Positions 11,099 to 19,560 of a stretch of 64,000 nt of DNA are shown here, piece after piece. Positions within the stretch are counted from its first letter, which is position 1. Each line of letters starts with the position of its first letter. The translations under genes were made by a program, and so were the position numbers. The DNA is from Leptolyngbya sp. SIOISBB (GTDB lineage Bacteria; Cyanobacteriota; Cyanobacteriia; Phormidesmidales; Phormidesmidaceae): assembly GCA_010671905.1 (NCBI GenBank), contig JAAHII010000001.1, positions 2,542,001 to 2,606,000 on the forward strand, read 5' to 3'. Below the pieces are notes generated by a model. The model saw only the letters and a list, made by a program, of their open reading frames with translations. It was not told the origin of the DNA and made no database searches.

Positions 11099-12340
11099 AT
11101 GAATATTCTCTTCTTGCATTCCAACTTCCCAGCCCAGTTTCGCCATCTGGCCTATGCCCTCGCGCAAGACGAACGTCATCGGGTCGTGTTTGGCACCAAC
11201 CGCCGTGAAGGTCACATTCCTGGCGTGACGAAAGCGCTGTATCGTCCCAATCGCGAAGTGAGTAAACACACTCATCCCTATGTGCGCCCCCTCGAAAGCG
11301 CTGCTTTAACGGGACAAGCGGTGTATCGCATGGCCAATCAGCTCAAGGCAGATGGCTTTGTCCCCGATATCATTTTTGGTCACTCTGGTTGGGGTACCAC
11401 GTTGTTTATGAAAGACCTATTCCCTAAAGCGCAACTAAATTGCTACTTCGAGTGGTTTTACCATGCCCACGGCAGCGATGCTGATTTCGACCCGAGTGAG
11501 CCGATGGATGCCGATGGGGAAGCGCGTATTCGGTTGAAAAACGCGCCGATTTTGACGGATTTGTACAGTTGCGATCGCGGCTTGTCACCCACTTACTGGC
11601 AGCGATCGCAGTTTCCTCCAGAATTTCAAGCCAAAATTCATGTGATGCATGATGGCGTTGACACTGAGTTTTTCAGCCCTCGCCCTGGCAGCAAGTTGAT
11701 TTTGCCGCGCCTGCTGCTAGACCTCTCAGCGGCTCAGGAGGTTGTCACTTACGTGGCACGAGGTATGGAGCCCTATCGGGGCTTTCCGCAATTCATTGAA
11801 ACTGTGGCCCTGCTACAACAGCGTCGCCCGCAATGTCATGTCGTCGTCGTCGGAGAAGACCGCGTGGCCTATGGTCGCCAACGTTCTGATGGCAAAACCT
11901 ACAAAGAATGGATGTTGGAAAACACGCCCCTAGACATGTCGCGCCTCCATTTCACCGGCATGCTCCCCTATCCAGAATATTTGCAGGTCTTACAAGCCTC
12001 TTCAGTGCATGTTTACCTGACCCGGCCTTTTGTTCTGTCTTGGTCGATGTTGGAAGCGATGTCCACGGGCTGTTTAATTGTGGGTTCCTCGACGGCTCCT
12101 GTGCAAGAAGCGATCGAAGATGGCGTCAATGGGTTGCTGGCAGACTTCTTTGATCCCGCAGATATTGCGGACAAGGTAGCAACCGCTTTGGACCACCCGC
12201 AAGACATGACTCGCCTACGGGACAACGCTCGCGAGACCATTTTGCAGCGCTACGACTTGGCTACGCTACTACCCCAGCAAATCGCGTGGCTGCTCGATGA
12301 AGCGCCCTCAGAGATTACACCGCAGCCCGTGACCTTGTAG
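11099..12340 (+). CDS. GT4-family glycosyltransferase
   Basis: The product is 413 residues. The N-terminal domain starts NILFLHSNFPAQFRHLAYAL, as in the Glyco_trans_4_3 type of starting domain. The middle has CDRGLSPTYWQRSQFP and MHDGVDTEFF. The C-terminal GT4 half has VTYVARGMEPYRGF and the acidic EX7E-like site in SWSMLEAMSTGCLIVGS. It is probably a cytoplasmic or peripheral enzyme for cell-surface polysaccharide. The substrate cannot be read from the sequence and no sugar-pathway genes adjoin it. ATG 11099 begins exactly at the first beta strand. Confidence 0.88.
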   Translation: MNILFLHSNFPAQFRHLAYALAQDERHRVVFGTNRREGHIPGVTKALYRPNREVSKHTHPYVRPLESAALTGQAVYRMANQLKADGFVPDIIFGHSGWGTTLFMKDLFPKAQLNCYFEWFYHAHGSDADFDPSEPMDADGEARIRLKNAPILTDLYSCDRGLSPTYWQRSQFPPEFQAKIHVMHDGVDTEFFSPRPGSKLILPRLLLDLSAAQEVVTYVARGMEPYRGFPQFIETVALLQQRRPQCHVVVVGEDRVAYGRQRSDGKTYKEWMLENTPLDMSRLHFTGMLPYPEYLQVLQASSVHVYLTRPFVLSWSMLEAMSTGCLIVGSSTAPVQEAIEDGVNGLLADFFDPADIADKVATALDHPQDMTRLRDNARETILQRYDLATLLPQQIAWLLDEAPSEITPQPVTL

Positions 12341-12726
12341 GGGATGCTGATCATCCAACCATGAAGCAAGGCAACAACTTTGAACTGCCACAAAGTTGCT
12401 GCCTTGAGGAAAAATCTCCCAAGTATGGGGTTCTGGGATTCAGAAAAAAGCTGGTGACAGGACTCGAACATGCGACCGGCTGATTACAAATCAGCTGCAC
12501 TATTTTTATAAGTATTAATACATAAGGGTTTGAGAGTCTCTAAAGAATAATGAACTAAAATATGTGCTAATTTTTCGCGTACCTTTGCCGTGTTTTGCGC
12601 AGCAATGAGAGCAAATGAGTAGTGCTCAGCGGGTCGCAAAGCAGCCATTAAACGCGACCCATAAATTTATGCCTTGACGATTTTGTCGAGCATAAGGGGA
12701 GTTCTTGTAACACATCCCATTCTGAT
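12341..12726. other. spacer at the left border of the putative island
   Basis: This 386-bp stretch has no gene. It contains the truncated tRNA-Thr copy (12446-12495), then turns AT-rich (about 12500-12590), unlike the flanking chromosome. The minus-strand gene at 12727 ends next to it. Confidence 0.5.
12446..12495 (-). repeat. 3'-half copy of tRNA-Thr, attachment-site-like
   Basis: Fifty nucleotides match 17594-17643 with one mismatch (GAACATGCG here, GAACCTGCG in the intact tRNA). They cover the 3' acceptor arm, T arm, variable region and anticodon arm of the minus-strand tRNA-Thr. The tRNA 5' half is missing. The copy lies downstream of the 3' end of the tRNA and in the same orientation, the geometry left when an element integrates into a tRNA 3' end. 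Confidence 0.85.
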
Positions 12727-13026
12727 TCACTTGAAATCTCTGTTGTGACGATACTTGCGGCTTGGCAACTGCAGCCACATCAAGATACCTGTGAGGAGAA
12801 ATGTTAGTAGCCCCAAAGCATTGAAGAACGGATAAATCCAATCCAAATTTATCTGTCCAAACTTGCCCCGATGCAGCTCTAGAAGCCAAAGGAAATCATT
12901 GGCGCGATCGCTTGCAACTGCTAACTGAAACAGCACACCCGTTGTCAGCGTGAGCAGCAGGGGCAACACCATAAAGGGCACCAAGGCGGTATGTAGTTGA
13001 CGCAAACGGGCTCGGTTAATGGGCAT
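12727..13026 (-). CDS. small PepSY-TM-like membrane protein
   Basis: The 99-residue protein has an N-terminal RLRQLHTALVPFMVLPLLLTL segment, the motif LLELHRGKFG, and a second hydrophobic stretch, FFNALGLLTFLLTGILMWL. This spacing of a helix, a His-containing loop and a second helix ending in a Trp resembles the PepSY-associated transmembrane family. A GGAG ribosome site precedes ATG 13026. It follows the His-rich protein gene by 17 nt, so the two are probably co-transcribed. Function is unknown; metal or redox handling is suggested only by the neighbours. Confidence 0.65.
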   Translation of the reverse strand: MPINRARLRQLHTALVPFMVLPLLLTLTTGVLFQLAVASDRANDFLWLLELHRGKFGQINLDWIYPFFNALGLLTFLLTGILMWLQLPSRKYRHNRDFK

Positions 13027-13043
13027 TGAGGAGAGTCGCTAAA

Positions 13044-13433
13044 TCATCGAGAGTGAAGCTGTTTTTTCAAAGCGCGAAGGAGAAATGGCCCCACCACGAT
13101 CAATGCTAGGAGCGGTTCGCCGAAGCCCAGAGAAAACCCAGCCGGGACGCTGGCTGCTGTGGCTGAGAGACTTTCCTCGGTCGCAGCAGTTTCTGGCATC
13201 GGCATGGGCTCGGCGGCATCCATCGGCATCTCAGCGGCAGGGGGGGTTGGAGCCTCCGAATCAGTCGTGTTTGACTCGGGCTCCGGGGCCGCCTGCTCTC
13301 TGGCACTGGGCTCGGCATCGGCATTTCGGCTATGGTCGTGCCCCGCATGGGCCAGTGTCCCTTGAGCCACAAACAGTGGAACTGAGGCCATCCCCGTGCA
13401 GGTGATCAGATGCTGAGTCGTCCTATCGGCCAT
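13044..13433 (-). CDS. exported His-rich protein with C-terminal membrane anchor
   Basis: The 129-residue product has a signal peptide ending near AHA, then HAGHDHSRN, a probable metal-binding patch. A long linker rich in Pro, Glu, Ala and Met follows (about residues 40-95, including PMPMPE). It ends in a hydrophobic helix near LLALIVVGPFLL and a basic tail. GAGG precedes ATG 13433. The Met/His composition and the adjacent Spy-like gene hint at periplasmic copper or other metal binding. I do not recognise a named family. Confidence 0.65.
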   Translation of the reverse strand: MADRTTQHLITCTGMASVPLFVAQGTLAHAGHDHSRNADAEPSAREQAAPEPESNTTDSEAPTPPAAEMPMDAAEPMPMPETAATEESLSATAASVPAGFSLGFGEPLLALIVVGPFLLRALKKQLHSR

Positions 13434-13468
13434 GTTTTTAACCTCTAGCTGAGCGAGATAATGATCAT

Positions 13469-13993
13469 TCAGTGATGCTGATGAGGAACTCTGGAAGCGT
13501 TGTCAGCATAGCCTCGTAATTGGTCATAACGGGCAATCTGTGTGGCTGACAGGATGGGGGTGATCTCTAGATGAGCCTGGAGGTGAACCGCTCGCAGTTC
13601 CCCATACAACTGGGCTATTTCCTGGATTTGCTGATGCAGTTGCTCAGGAGTGATGGCCGCAGTGGCAAACACTTGGCTGACGGCTTGTTCTTGCTCAACG
13701 ATCGCTTTTCCCAGCGTCTGCGCCTGGGTCTGCATCTCTGCAAAAACCCCTTGAATCACCTGTTCTTGAGCCGGAGAAAGCGCTAGTTCCTCTCTGAGGT
13801 CGAGAACATGGCGGGGGCCGGGATAACTGTTTAATTCAGCCATGCGAGCAAGTCCCGCCCCTCGGCCCTGCAACAAGTCATCAACCTCTTGAGCGGTTAA
13901 GCCTCGCACCGGACTTTCCGGTTGGTCGGCATAGGGGGACTTGGGCAGACCTGGAGACAAGTGAGGCGTGGCGACTTTGACCCACGGCTGCAC
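13469..13993 (-). CDS. Spy/CpxP-like periplasmic heavy-metal sensor-type protein, N-terminus altered
   Basis: From residue 30 onward the protein is helical, with LALSPAQEQVIQGVFAEM and a long amphipathic region to SATQIARYDQLRGY. It ends PHQHH, a His-rich tail. This is the Spy/CpxP/CnrR (heavy-metal resistance) pattern of LTxxQ-type motifs. Such proteins are normally exported, but no signal peptide is present. The frame opens only just downstream of a TAA near 14056 and runs through a join with an EamA gene remnant. The original 5' end therefore appears to be lost, and GTG 13993 is a makeshift start. Function may be gone. Confidence 0.6.
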   Translation of the reverse strand: MQPWVKVATPHLSPGLPKSPYADQPESPVRGLTAQEVDDLLQGRGAGLARMAELNSYPGPRHVLDLREELALSPAQEQVIQGVFAEMQTQAQTLGKAIVEQEQAVSQVFATAAITPEQLHQQIQEIAQLYGELRAVHLQAHLEITPILSATQIARYDQLRGYADNASRVPHQHH

Positions 13994-14019
13994 CCATGCC
14001 AGCCCCGCGACGCGATGCA

Positions 14020-14136
14020 GCCCTTGGCGAGGTTCAGCACTAGAAGACTCAAAGACTTACCCAAGCGACCGAAGATAACCGTCGATAGTGCCCATAAAAA
14101 TGCCGCCATCAGGGCCGCGACTTCTCCTCTCAGCAT
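14020..14136 (-). pseudogene. EamA-family transporter fragment
   Basis: ATG 14136 opens LRGEVAALMAAFLWALSTV, then FGRLGKSLSLLVLNLAKG. This is the first helix and loop of an EamA/DMT exporter. After about 40 residues the resemblance stops and the DNA becomes the 5' part of the Spy-like gene, read in another frame. The remaining nine or so helices are absent. A deletion join is the simplest explanation. Confidence 0.6.
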
Positions 14137-14458
14137 TCCGGTTGCATCCAATTCGTCATGCTTACACAGTATGCAACACGTCTTAGGTTCAAGCCCTTCG
14201 GTTCGCTACTTCATGATTGAGTGGCCCTGGCCATCGAGCCTTTCAATCAGGCATGGTCCTGAAATACTGTGACAGCAACCTATTTATTGTCAATGTGTGT
14301 AGAACACCGATGATCACGGCTCTTATTAGCCAATCATACGGGCTCTCTTTTCTAGATCTACAGATCTAGATCTACAGAGGTTGAAACTGAAGGTCTCAGT
14401 ATTCAACCGTTCTCGAATCCACAATCGAAAATTGAGAATGGGTGTAAACCCTGCATGA
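14137..14458. other. spacer inside the island
   Basis: I see no gene. A palindromic cluster of AGATCT/TCTAGA sites lies near 14351-14378, with TCTAGATC and AGATCTAGA arms that can fold back. Confidence 0.4.
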
Positions 14459-14499
14459 AAACACCGCACTAAGCATGCATCACGCTCGGTGCGGTGTTT
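14459..14499 (-). terminator. Rho-independent terminator of the orphan exported-protein gene
   Basis: AAACACCGCAC (14459-14469) pairs with GTGCGGTGTTT (14489-14499). Read on the minus strand the stem is followed by TTTTCA. It lies about 30 bp after the stop of the minus-strand gene at 14531. Confidence 0.75.
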
Positions 14500-14530
14500 A
14501 AGAGGTCAGGAATCGCTCATGTTTTGAGGT

Positions 14531-15883
14531 TTATTCGGAAAACGCGGTTTGAGATGCCGATTTGTCCAAATCAACGACATAATGTCCAACAAGAAGAATG
14601 CGCTCATAAGACATGGGATAGATATGTAAGAGGCTGGAGTCAGCTACATCACGATGTAAAACTAGCCCGTTCAGCCCTACATCCATCCGATAATTCATGA
14701 TGCGATCGTTTTCATCAAGCAATACGCTGAAGAAAGGATCCTCACTGGGAGGCAACGCCTTGAGATCTTCGTAGTCTTGAGTAAACGGTGTCCCGAAACC
14801 CATAGGACGATAGATTCCATCAGAATAGTCTTCAGTGGGAAGCTGAGGGACTTTATCGAGATCAATACCGCTAATAATCAAGCGACGAGGCACCCCTTCA
14901 TTGTTTAGTAAAATCAGCTCAAGCTCTGTTAGATCATCTTCTAGTGGAGAATCAACCTGCCTAACAACAGCATGATCTAAGGTGGCAATTTCACTCAAGT
15001 TTGAATCCCACAGACGCCGTTCGGTGTAAATGCCAGGATCAACAAAACTTTGGAACTTGACTCGAGATTGCCGCAATTCGGCATACGTCTCCCAGGGGCT
15101 ACCGTCGTAGACAACCAAGTCAGCTTTGTCTGCTTGCTCGTTGCGGACCAGTACTGCTGCATCCGCCCGATCAGATGCTTCGACAATTTGTTCACTGGCG
15201 ACAGTACGGAGCTGATCAATGGCAAAGGGACTCCCTTTGAGGAAGTCAAATCCAAGCCAGGGTTCCATCGAGCGGGCATGAACTATGTAAGAAACCTCTG
15301 GGTTGCTATTTCGCACCATCTCAGCATAAGTTCCCAGAGGAAAATCAAAGAAGCCTTGATAAATTTTGCGAGTCGAACCGTCCTCTTCTACAACAGAGAC
15401 GGCTAGCTCCCAATACCCTGCGCCTAAACAGTTATTAGTTAATGCAATAACCAAGTGATCGCTGTCATAACCCGCAAATCCATTAGGTGCATCAATATGT
15501 TCTGAGCCAGGGGAAAATATTGACCTTTGGCGGTTGAACTCTCGTTCAGACAAAAACCACCGAACGAGTTCGGCATTGCCTTGAACATGTTCAGGCACCC
15601 TAGGGATGAACAGATTGAGGTCAACATTACGCAGACTCAAGGTTTCACTAACCCCTTCTCCCTCTAAATCGAATGAAATATCGTAAAGGCCAGCATCGGT
15701 AGATGTAAAGCGAATATCTTCACCGACATAGGTAAGTTGGCCAGATACAGGCTTACTGGTTAGTGCAATCTCGGAGAGGTTGCGATTGGCATACTTCATA
15801 TGTAATTTCACGGCAAAAACCCCTGCAGCAACTAGCACCCCGACACCTACATATAGGGCACCCTGTTTCCACAACTTCCGCAT
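14531..15883 (-). CDS. orphan membrane-anchored extracytoplasmic protein, 450 residues
   Basis: ATG 15883 has an ideal AAGGAG 7 nt upstream. Residues 1-28 (basic start, then ALYVGVGVLVAAGVFAV) form a signal anchor. The rest is hydrophilic, acidic and beta-rich, with an early GQLTYVGEDIRF segment and DAGLYDISFDLEG, suggestive of a beta-sandwich. A middle region with HARSMEPWLGFDFLKG and a late MGFGTPFTQDYEDL follow. I recognise no family. It has its own terminator and no operon partner. Its position inside the tRNA-bounded segment suggests acquired accessory function. Confidence 0.75.
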   Translation of the reverse strand: MRKLWKQGALYVGVGVLVAAGVFAVKLHMKYANRNLSEIALTSKPVSGQLTYVGEDIRFTSTDAGLYDISFDLEGEGVSETLSLRNVDLNLFIPRVPEHVQGNAELVRWFLSEREFNRQRSIFSPGSEHIDAPNGFAGYDSDHLVIALTNNCLGAGYWELAVSVVEEDGSTRKIYQGFFDFPLGTYAEMVRNSNPEVSYIVHARSMEPWLGFDFLKGSPFAIDQLRTVASEQIVEASDRADAAVLVRNEQADKADLVVYDGSPWETYAELRQSRVKFQSFVDPGIYTERRLWDSNLSEIATLDHAVVRQVDSPLEDDLTELELILLNNEGVPRRLIISGIDLDKVPQLPTEDYSDGIYRPMGFGTPFTQDYEDLKALPPSEDPFFSVLLDENDRIMNYRMDVGLNGLVLHRDVADSSLLHIYPMSYERILLVGHYVVDLDKSASQTAFSE

Positions 15884-16161
15884 GGGAATATTCTCCTTAA
15901 ATATAAATTGGCAGCTATAACCGCAAAAGCTCATCCGAAACTTATGCTACGCAAAATTCTCTTGCAATATATGTACTTATTAATACAATTTAAAATTTTT
16001 CGGCAACATTAGAAAATCAATTTTATTTGGTAATTTGCTTTGTAATCTAATAAGGAAAATTTGATGCAATATTTAGTTCTGTCAGATTTTTGACGCATTC
16101 AAGTGTCTTTGAGAGGCACCATTTTTATCTTGCGAAGGCAAGTCACGATCTGACGATTTTC

Positions 16162-17451
16162 GGCTCTACCGAGATGAATATGCAGCCATGGCAGAAAAAT
16201 GCCAGCTAATCAAACATCGTAAACGGAACCGCTCGAAATTTCTGAACCCGTAGCCGGAGCGTTGGATGAGCTTCAAGCGATTGTTGATGCTCTCCACGAC
16301 GCCACTGGTAGTTCTGTGCTCAAAGTATTGCAGAATCTCGCCAAACCATCGCCTTATCGTCGCCACCGAGTTCGGGTAGAGGCTTTGCGCCGTCGCCATC
16401 CAGTCCAGTCAATCGACCAAAGCGTCACTGCCGTTCTGGGCCTTAAAGACCGCTCGGAACGCTTCCTTAGTTTCGTGCATCAAGGCGAGTTTGGGGCCAC
16501 CGCTTTCACTGCAGCGAGCTTCTCGACTGGCTGGTCCGTCAGTTTCTCCTCCGGTTTCAGGACAGCGTACTGGCTGTTCTTGAGTGCGGCTTTCGCGGCC
16601 TCTGGCGCAACGCTTTCTGGCAAGTCCTCGGGGCGACGCCGAAACGCGTTTCGCGCTTGGTTAAGTTCGTCAGTGACCAACTTCATCACAGGAAAGCGGT
16701 CTGCCACGATCTCAGCTTGGGGCATTAATCGCCGGACTACCCCCCGGTAACTGCCCGATAAGTCGATACTGACTTCCTCAACATTCGATCACTCCTCAGG
16801 GCCCCAAGCCAGCAGTAACGTCTCAATAGCGGCATGGGTGCGGGCGGCGGCCATCCCGATGAGGGTGTGCGTGTCGAGGTCACTCAGAACCACCACGAAG
16901 TCTTTGTGCCCTTTGCGGAGGGCGATTTCATCGATCCCCAAACGCCGCAATTGACTCACGTCGATAGCGACTTTTTTGCGCCCATATCCTCCACCATTGA
17001 CCAGACGATATCCTCACTCAATCCCTGATGACGGGCCACATTGGCACTATCGCTGTGGATCACTTGCTGAACCACCCGCTCGGCGTAACGGTCGCTATAG
17101 CTCCGCCGTGCCCCCATAAACTCGAAGTCCTTGCTGAAAGGCTTACCGCACACCGCACACCGCACACTGAAATTGACGGCGGTTGACCCGCAACCAGGTC
17201 TTGCCATAGTGACTGATGGGCAGGTCTCGCACGAGATGCCAGTGATTCTGGTGCAGATGGTGACTGACAGTGCCACAACGAGAACAGGTTGATGATGCCG
17301 AATGGACTTCCACATCGAGAATCAAGTCGTTCTCATTGGCTTCATAAGATTCGACATCAACACCCGGTAGACCCAGTAATTCCGTGAGTAGAGGCACCAT
17401 GACGATTCAGTATCGTAGCGACTACATCAGCATACTCATTCCCGTAGAGCC
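16162..17451 (-). mobile_element. degenerate ISL3-family insertion sequence
   Basis: Imperfect terminal inverted repeats start GGCTCTAC at both ends: 16162-16185 and the complement of 17428-17451, with about 19 of 24 positions matching. The span of 1290 bp fits ISL3. Possible decayed 8-bp duplicated flanks are ACGATTTT and ACTAATTT. The transposase inside is broken in several places, so the copy is inactive. It lies between the orphan exported-protein gene and tRNA-Thr. Confidence 0.82.
16166..17400 (-). pseudogene. ISL3-type transposase, multiply disrupted
   Basis: Fragments in different frames follow ISL3 order. ATG 17400 opens MVPLLTELLGLPGVDV with zinc-finger cysteines (CSRCGTVSHH). Next come FMGARRSYSDRYAERVV, then LGIDEIALRKGH with the first catalytic Asp region. 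Near the end stands TTSGVVESINNRLKLIQRSG, the DDE-associated C-terminus. Visible lesions are a third copy of the heptanucleotide CGCACAC at 17147-17167, an A6 run at 16972-16977 where A7 restores frame, and a nonsense TGA near 16790. More breaks lie near 16400-16480. The stop overlaps the left inverted repeat. Confidence 0.85.
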
Positions 17452-17596
17452 ACTAATTTCATGCTTATTTTGGCGCATCTACGCGTAGTTTTGGGTATCA
17501 ACGCGTAGCTATTAGTACAGGAAAGAGAGCCCAAAATGCCCACTAGAACGAAAAAACAAAGCCCCCAAGGCGTTGCACCATGGAGTTCTAGAGAAA

Positions 17597-17669
17597 AGCT
17601 GGTGACAGGACTCGAACCTGCGACCGGCTGATTACAAATCAGCAGCTCTACCAACTGAGCTACACCAGC
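17597..17669 (-). tRNA. trnT: tRNA-Thr(TGT)
   Basis: On the minus strand the acceptor 5' arm GCTGGTG pairs with CACCAGC. The D arm contains AGCTCAGTTGGTAGAGC. The anticodon stem is GCTGA/TCAGC with loop TTTGTAA, giving anticodon TGT. The T arm has GGTTCGAGTCC. The discriminator is T and CCA is not encoded. Its 3' half is duplicated at 12446-12495. Confidence 0.97.
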
Positions 17670-17735
17670 ACATCGGACAACTAGCATACCAAACTAGCTG
17701 CCTAATATTTGAGAAAAATACCGGAAATTGGCAAT

Positions 17736-18383
17736 TTAAGCTTTGCTATTTTCGATCGCCCAACGAGCCAATTCCGTACGATTGTGCAATCCGGTCTTAC
17801 CCAGCATATTGCTGACGTGACTTTCGATGGTCCGCTGACTCACTTGTAGCTCCTCAGCAATTTCGCGGTTAGCCATGCCTCGCGCCACAAACTGAACGAC
17901 CTTGAGCTCGGTGGGAGTCAGTTCAACATCAAAGGGGACGCTGATCGTAGGCGTTGAGGTGCTGCCCCGCGACTGCTGGCGAATGAGACGCGACGCTTGT
18001 TTGAGCGATGACTCGACTTGAGCCACGAGTTCCTCCGGCTCAAAGGGCTTCACCATATAGACGTCGGCCCCGGTATTGAGGCCTTTAACGCGGTCTTGGC
18101 TTTGTCCCTTGGCTGAGAGAAAGAGTACCGGAATCCATTCGGTTTCTGGGTTATCTCGCACATGTTCGACGAAGGCATAGCCATCCATTTCAGGCATCAT
18201 GACATCGCAGATGATCATGTCGGGGCTGTTGCCATTAAGGACATCCAGAGCCTCACGCCCATTCTCAGCCGTGATCACGCTGTAGCCTCGAAATTCTAGA
18301 TAGTCCTTGACTAGCAAGATCAAGTTGGGGTCATCATCAATGAGCAGTAAGGTCTTCTGATCCCCCGCATTTCCGTCTTTCAT
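17736..18383 (-). CDS. NarL/LuxR-type response regulator, Ycf29/Rre1-like
   Basis: The 215-residue regulator has a receiver domain: acidic pocket DDD near residues 16-18, phospho-acceptor D60 in MIICDVMMPEMDGYAF, and KPFEPEELV with the conserved Lys. A linker of about 20 residues leads to a LuxR helix-turn-helix (LTPTELKVVQFVARGM, then EIAEELQVSQRTIESHV). It resembles the Ycf29/Rre1 group of cyanobacterial and plastid regulators, which mediate stress-gene control with a histidine kinase. No kinase adjoins. ATG 18383 starts about 10 residues before the first beta strand. Confidence 0.9.
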   Translation of the reverse strand: MKDGNAGDQKTLLLIDDDPNLILLVKDYLEFRGYSVITAENGREALDVLNGNSPDMIICDVMMPEMDGYAFVEHVRDNPETEWIPVLFLSAKGQSQDRVKGLNTGADVYMVKPFEPEELVAQVESSLKQASRLIRQQSRGSTSTPTISVPFDVELTPTELKVVQFVARGMANREIAEELQVSQRTIESHVSNMLGKTGLHNRTELARWAIENSKA

Positions 18384-18576
18384 GCTGACCTGCTTACGTA
18401 AAAAATCGATGTCAATTAATCCTCTTACAGGTTACCCATTCTTACGAAATCCGCTACGAACAGGGCGAAAAATTACTGAATTAATTGAGTATGTATCTTT
18501 AAGTTACGTCGAGTTACGTCCGTACTTACCTCAAACTTGACTGCTCAGATGGTTGGGCTCAGCTATTTTACGGTAA

Positions 18577-18996
18577 TCATACAGAGGGCGCCGCGATCAC
18601 CAAGGGGTGAGTCACGATTGCGTACTCTTCAACGACTTGGCCACCCATAATGTGCTCTTGCAGGATGCGCTCAATCACCTCTGGGGTAGCACTGTGGTAC
18701 CACACACCGTCGGGGTACACCAATAAAATGGGACCTTGTTGACACACCTGTAGACAATTTGCCTTGGTGCGAAAGACGCATGTTGACCGAGTCTCGGTCG
18801 GCGCGATCAGACTCAGGTCTTTAAGGCGCTGTTTGAGATAGTTCCACGCTTCTATGCTGGCCGCTTTATCGCAACATTTGGGCTTGGTTTGGTCTGCGCA
18901 CAAAAAGATATGGCGGTCAATCGCCTTGAGATGCAAGGCTTCGACCGTTTTTGTTAAGGCCGTGATGTCAGGCCTCACTTCTGAGGAAGATGCCAT
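18577..18996 (-). CDS. thioredoxin-like [2Fe-2S] ferredoxin domain protein
   Basis: The 139-residue protein has cysteines C33, C41/C42, C73, C81 and C85 ([31 protein letters not shown]). The closing [14 protein letters not shown] is the hallmark of thioredoxin-fold [2Fe-2S] ferredoxins. These act as small electron carriers; the partner is unknown. The start lies 3 nt after the minE stop, so it belongs to the minD-minE transcription unit, although no functional link with division-site selection is evident. Confidence 0.88.
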   Translation of the reverse strand: MASSSEVRPDITALTKTVEALHLKAIDRHIFLCADQTKPKCCDKAASIEAWNYLKQRLKDLSLIAPTETRSTCVFRTKANCLQVCQQGPILLVYPDGVWYHSATPEVIERILQEHIMGGQVVEEYAIVTHPLVIAAPSV

Positions 18997-18999
18997 CGA

Positions 19000-19518
19000 C
19001 TACGACTCCACGGAGATATCGACTGTTGAGGCCGACTTTTGCTCATCAGTCGCCTCAGAGTCACCTGCAGTCTCAGAGTCACCTGCAGCCTCAGAGTCAG
19101 TCTCGGTTTCAGTCTCGGAGTCGTCAGCGCTCTCGGGCACTGGCGCGGCCTCGGCGCTCGGCTCGATCGCAGTCTCAAAAGTAGAATCGGCTGGCAGCGC
19201 CTCTGACTCAGTGCTCGTCTTGCTCGCTTCTGATTCTATGGTTTCCACCTCCGGTTGTCGAATGCGCCGAATCGGCAGATTGGCAATCAAGGCGGTCATA
19301 CGGTCGTCATTTTCTAAGGTAAATTCCAAGCCTTCGGTGTCAATTTCCACATAGCGGGACACGACTTCGAGAATTTCCTGGCGCATCTTTTCGACCATTT
19401 CCGGAGAGAGGTCGGCGCGATCGTGAGCCAGCACAAATTGCAAACGACGCTTGACCGCTGAACGACTGGTTTCAGTGCGACCGCGATTAAAGAGTCGATC
19501 TAACAGTTCACTCAACAT
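19000..19518 (-). CDS. minE: division topological specificity factor MinE with long acidic tail
   Basis: Residues 1-90 are MinE: an amphipathic N-terminal helix [13 protein letters not shown], the MinD-contacting segment [20 protein letters not shown], and the dimerisation domain ending ANLPIRRIR. MinE displaces MinD from the membrane and drives Min oscillation, placing the Z ring at midcell. Family members are normally about 90 residues. Here residues 91-172 add a low-complexity Ser/Glu/Asp/Ala/Thr tail containing repeated DSETA/DSEAT-type units. The tail looks disordered. minD lies 42 bp upstream. Confidence 0.95.
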   Translation of the reverse strand: MLSELLDRLFNRGRTETSRSAVKRRLQFVLAHDRADLSPEMVEKMRQEILEVVSRYVEIDTEGLEFTLENDDRMTALIANLPIRRIRQPEVETIESEASKTSTESEALPADSTFETAIEPSAEAAPVPESADDSETETETDSEAAGDSETAGDSEATDEQKSASTVDISVES

Positions 19519-19560
19519 GGGAAATTTGCAAAGACAGTTTGGTCACTCAGCGCCACAAGT

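Larger units (their letters stand above)
12446..17643. mobile_element. putative tRNA-Thr-associated genomic island
   Basis: The boundaries are the 50-nt direct repeat of the tRNA-Thr 3' half (12446-12495) and the intact tRNA (17594-17643). Inside are a three-gene membrane/His-rich/Spy-like cassette, a decapitated EamA fragment, an orphan exported protein and a broken ISL3 element. Two AT-rich spacers (about 12500-12590 and 15890-16080) also lie inside. No integrase gene remains, so the element would be immobile or was moved in trans. The island call rests on the repeat geometry and the content. Confidence 0.55.

Noticed and set aside
16262-16750. 162-codon plus-strand ORF
   Set aside because: Antisense to the ISL3 transposase remnant; no independent family match.
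17436-17687. 83-codon minus-strand ORF
   Set aside because: It overlaps the tRNA-Thr gene, so the open frame is chance.
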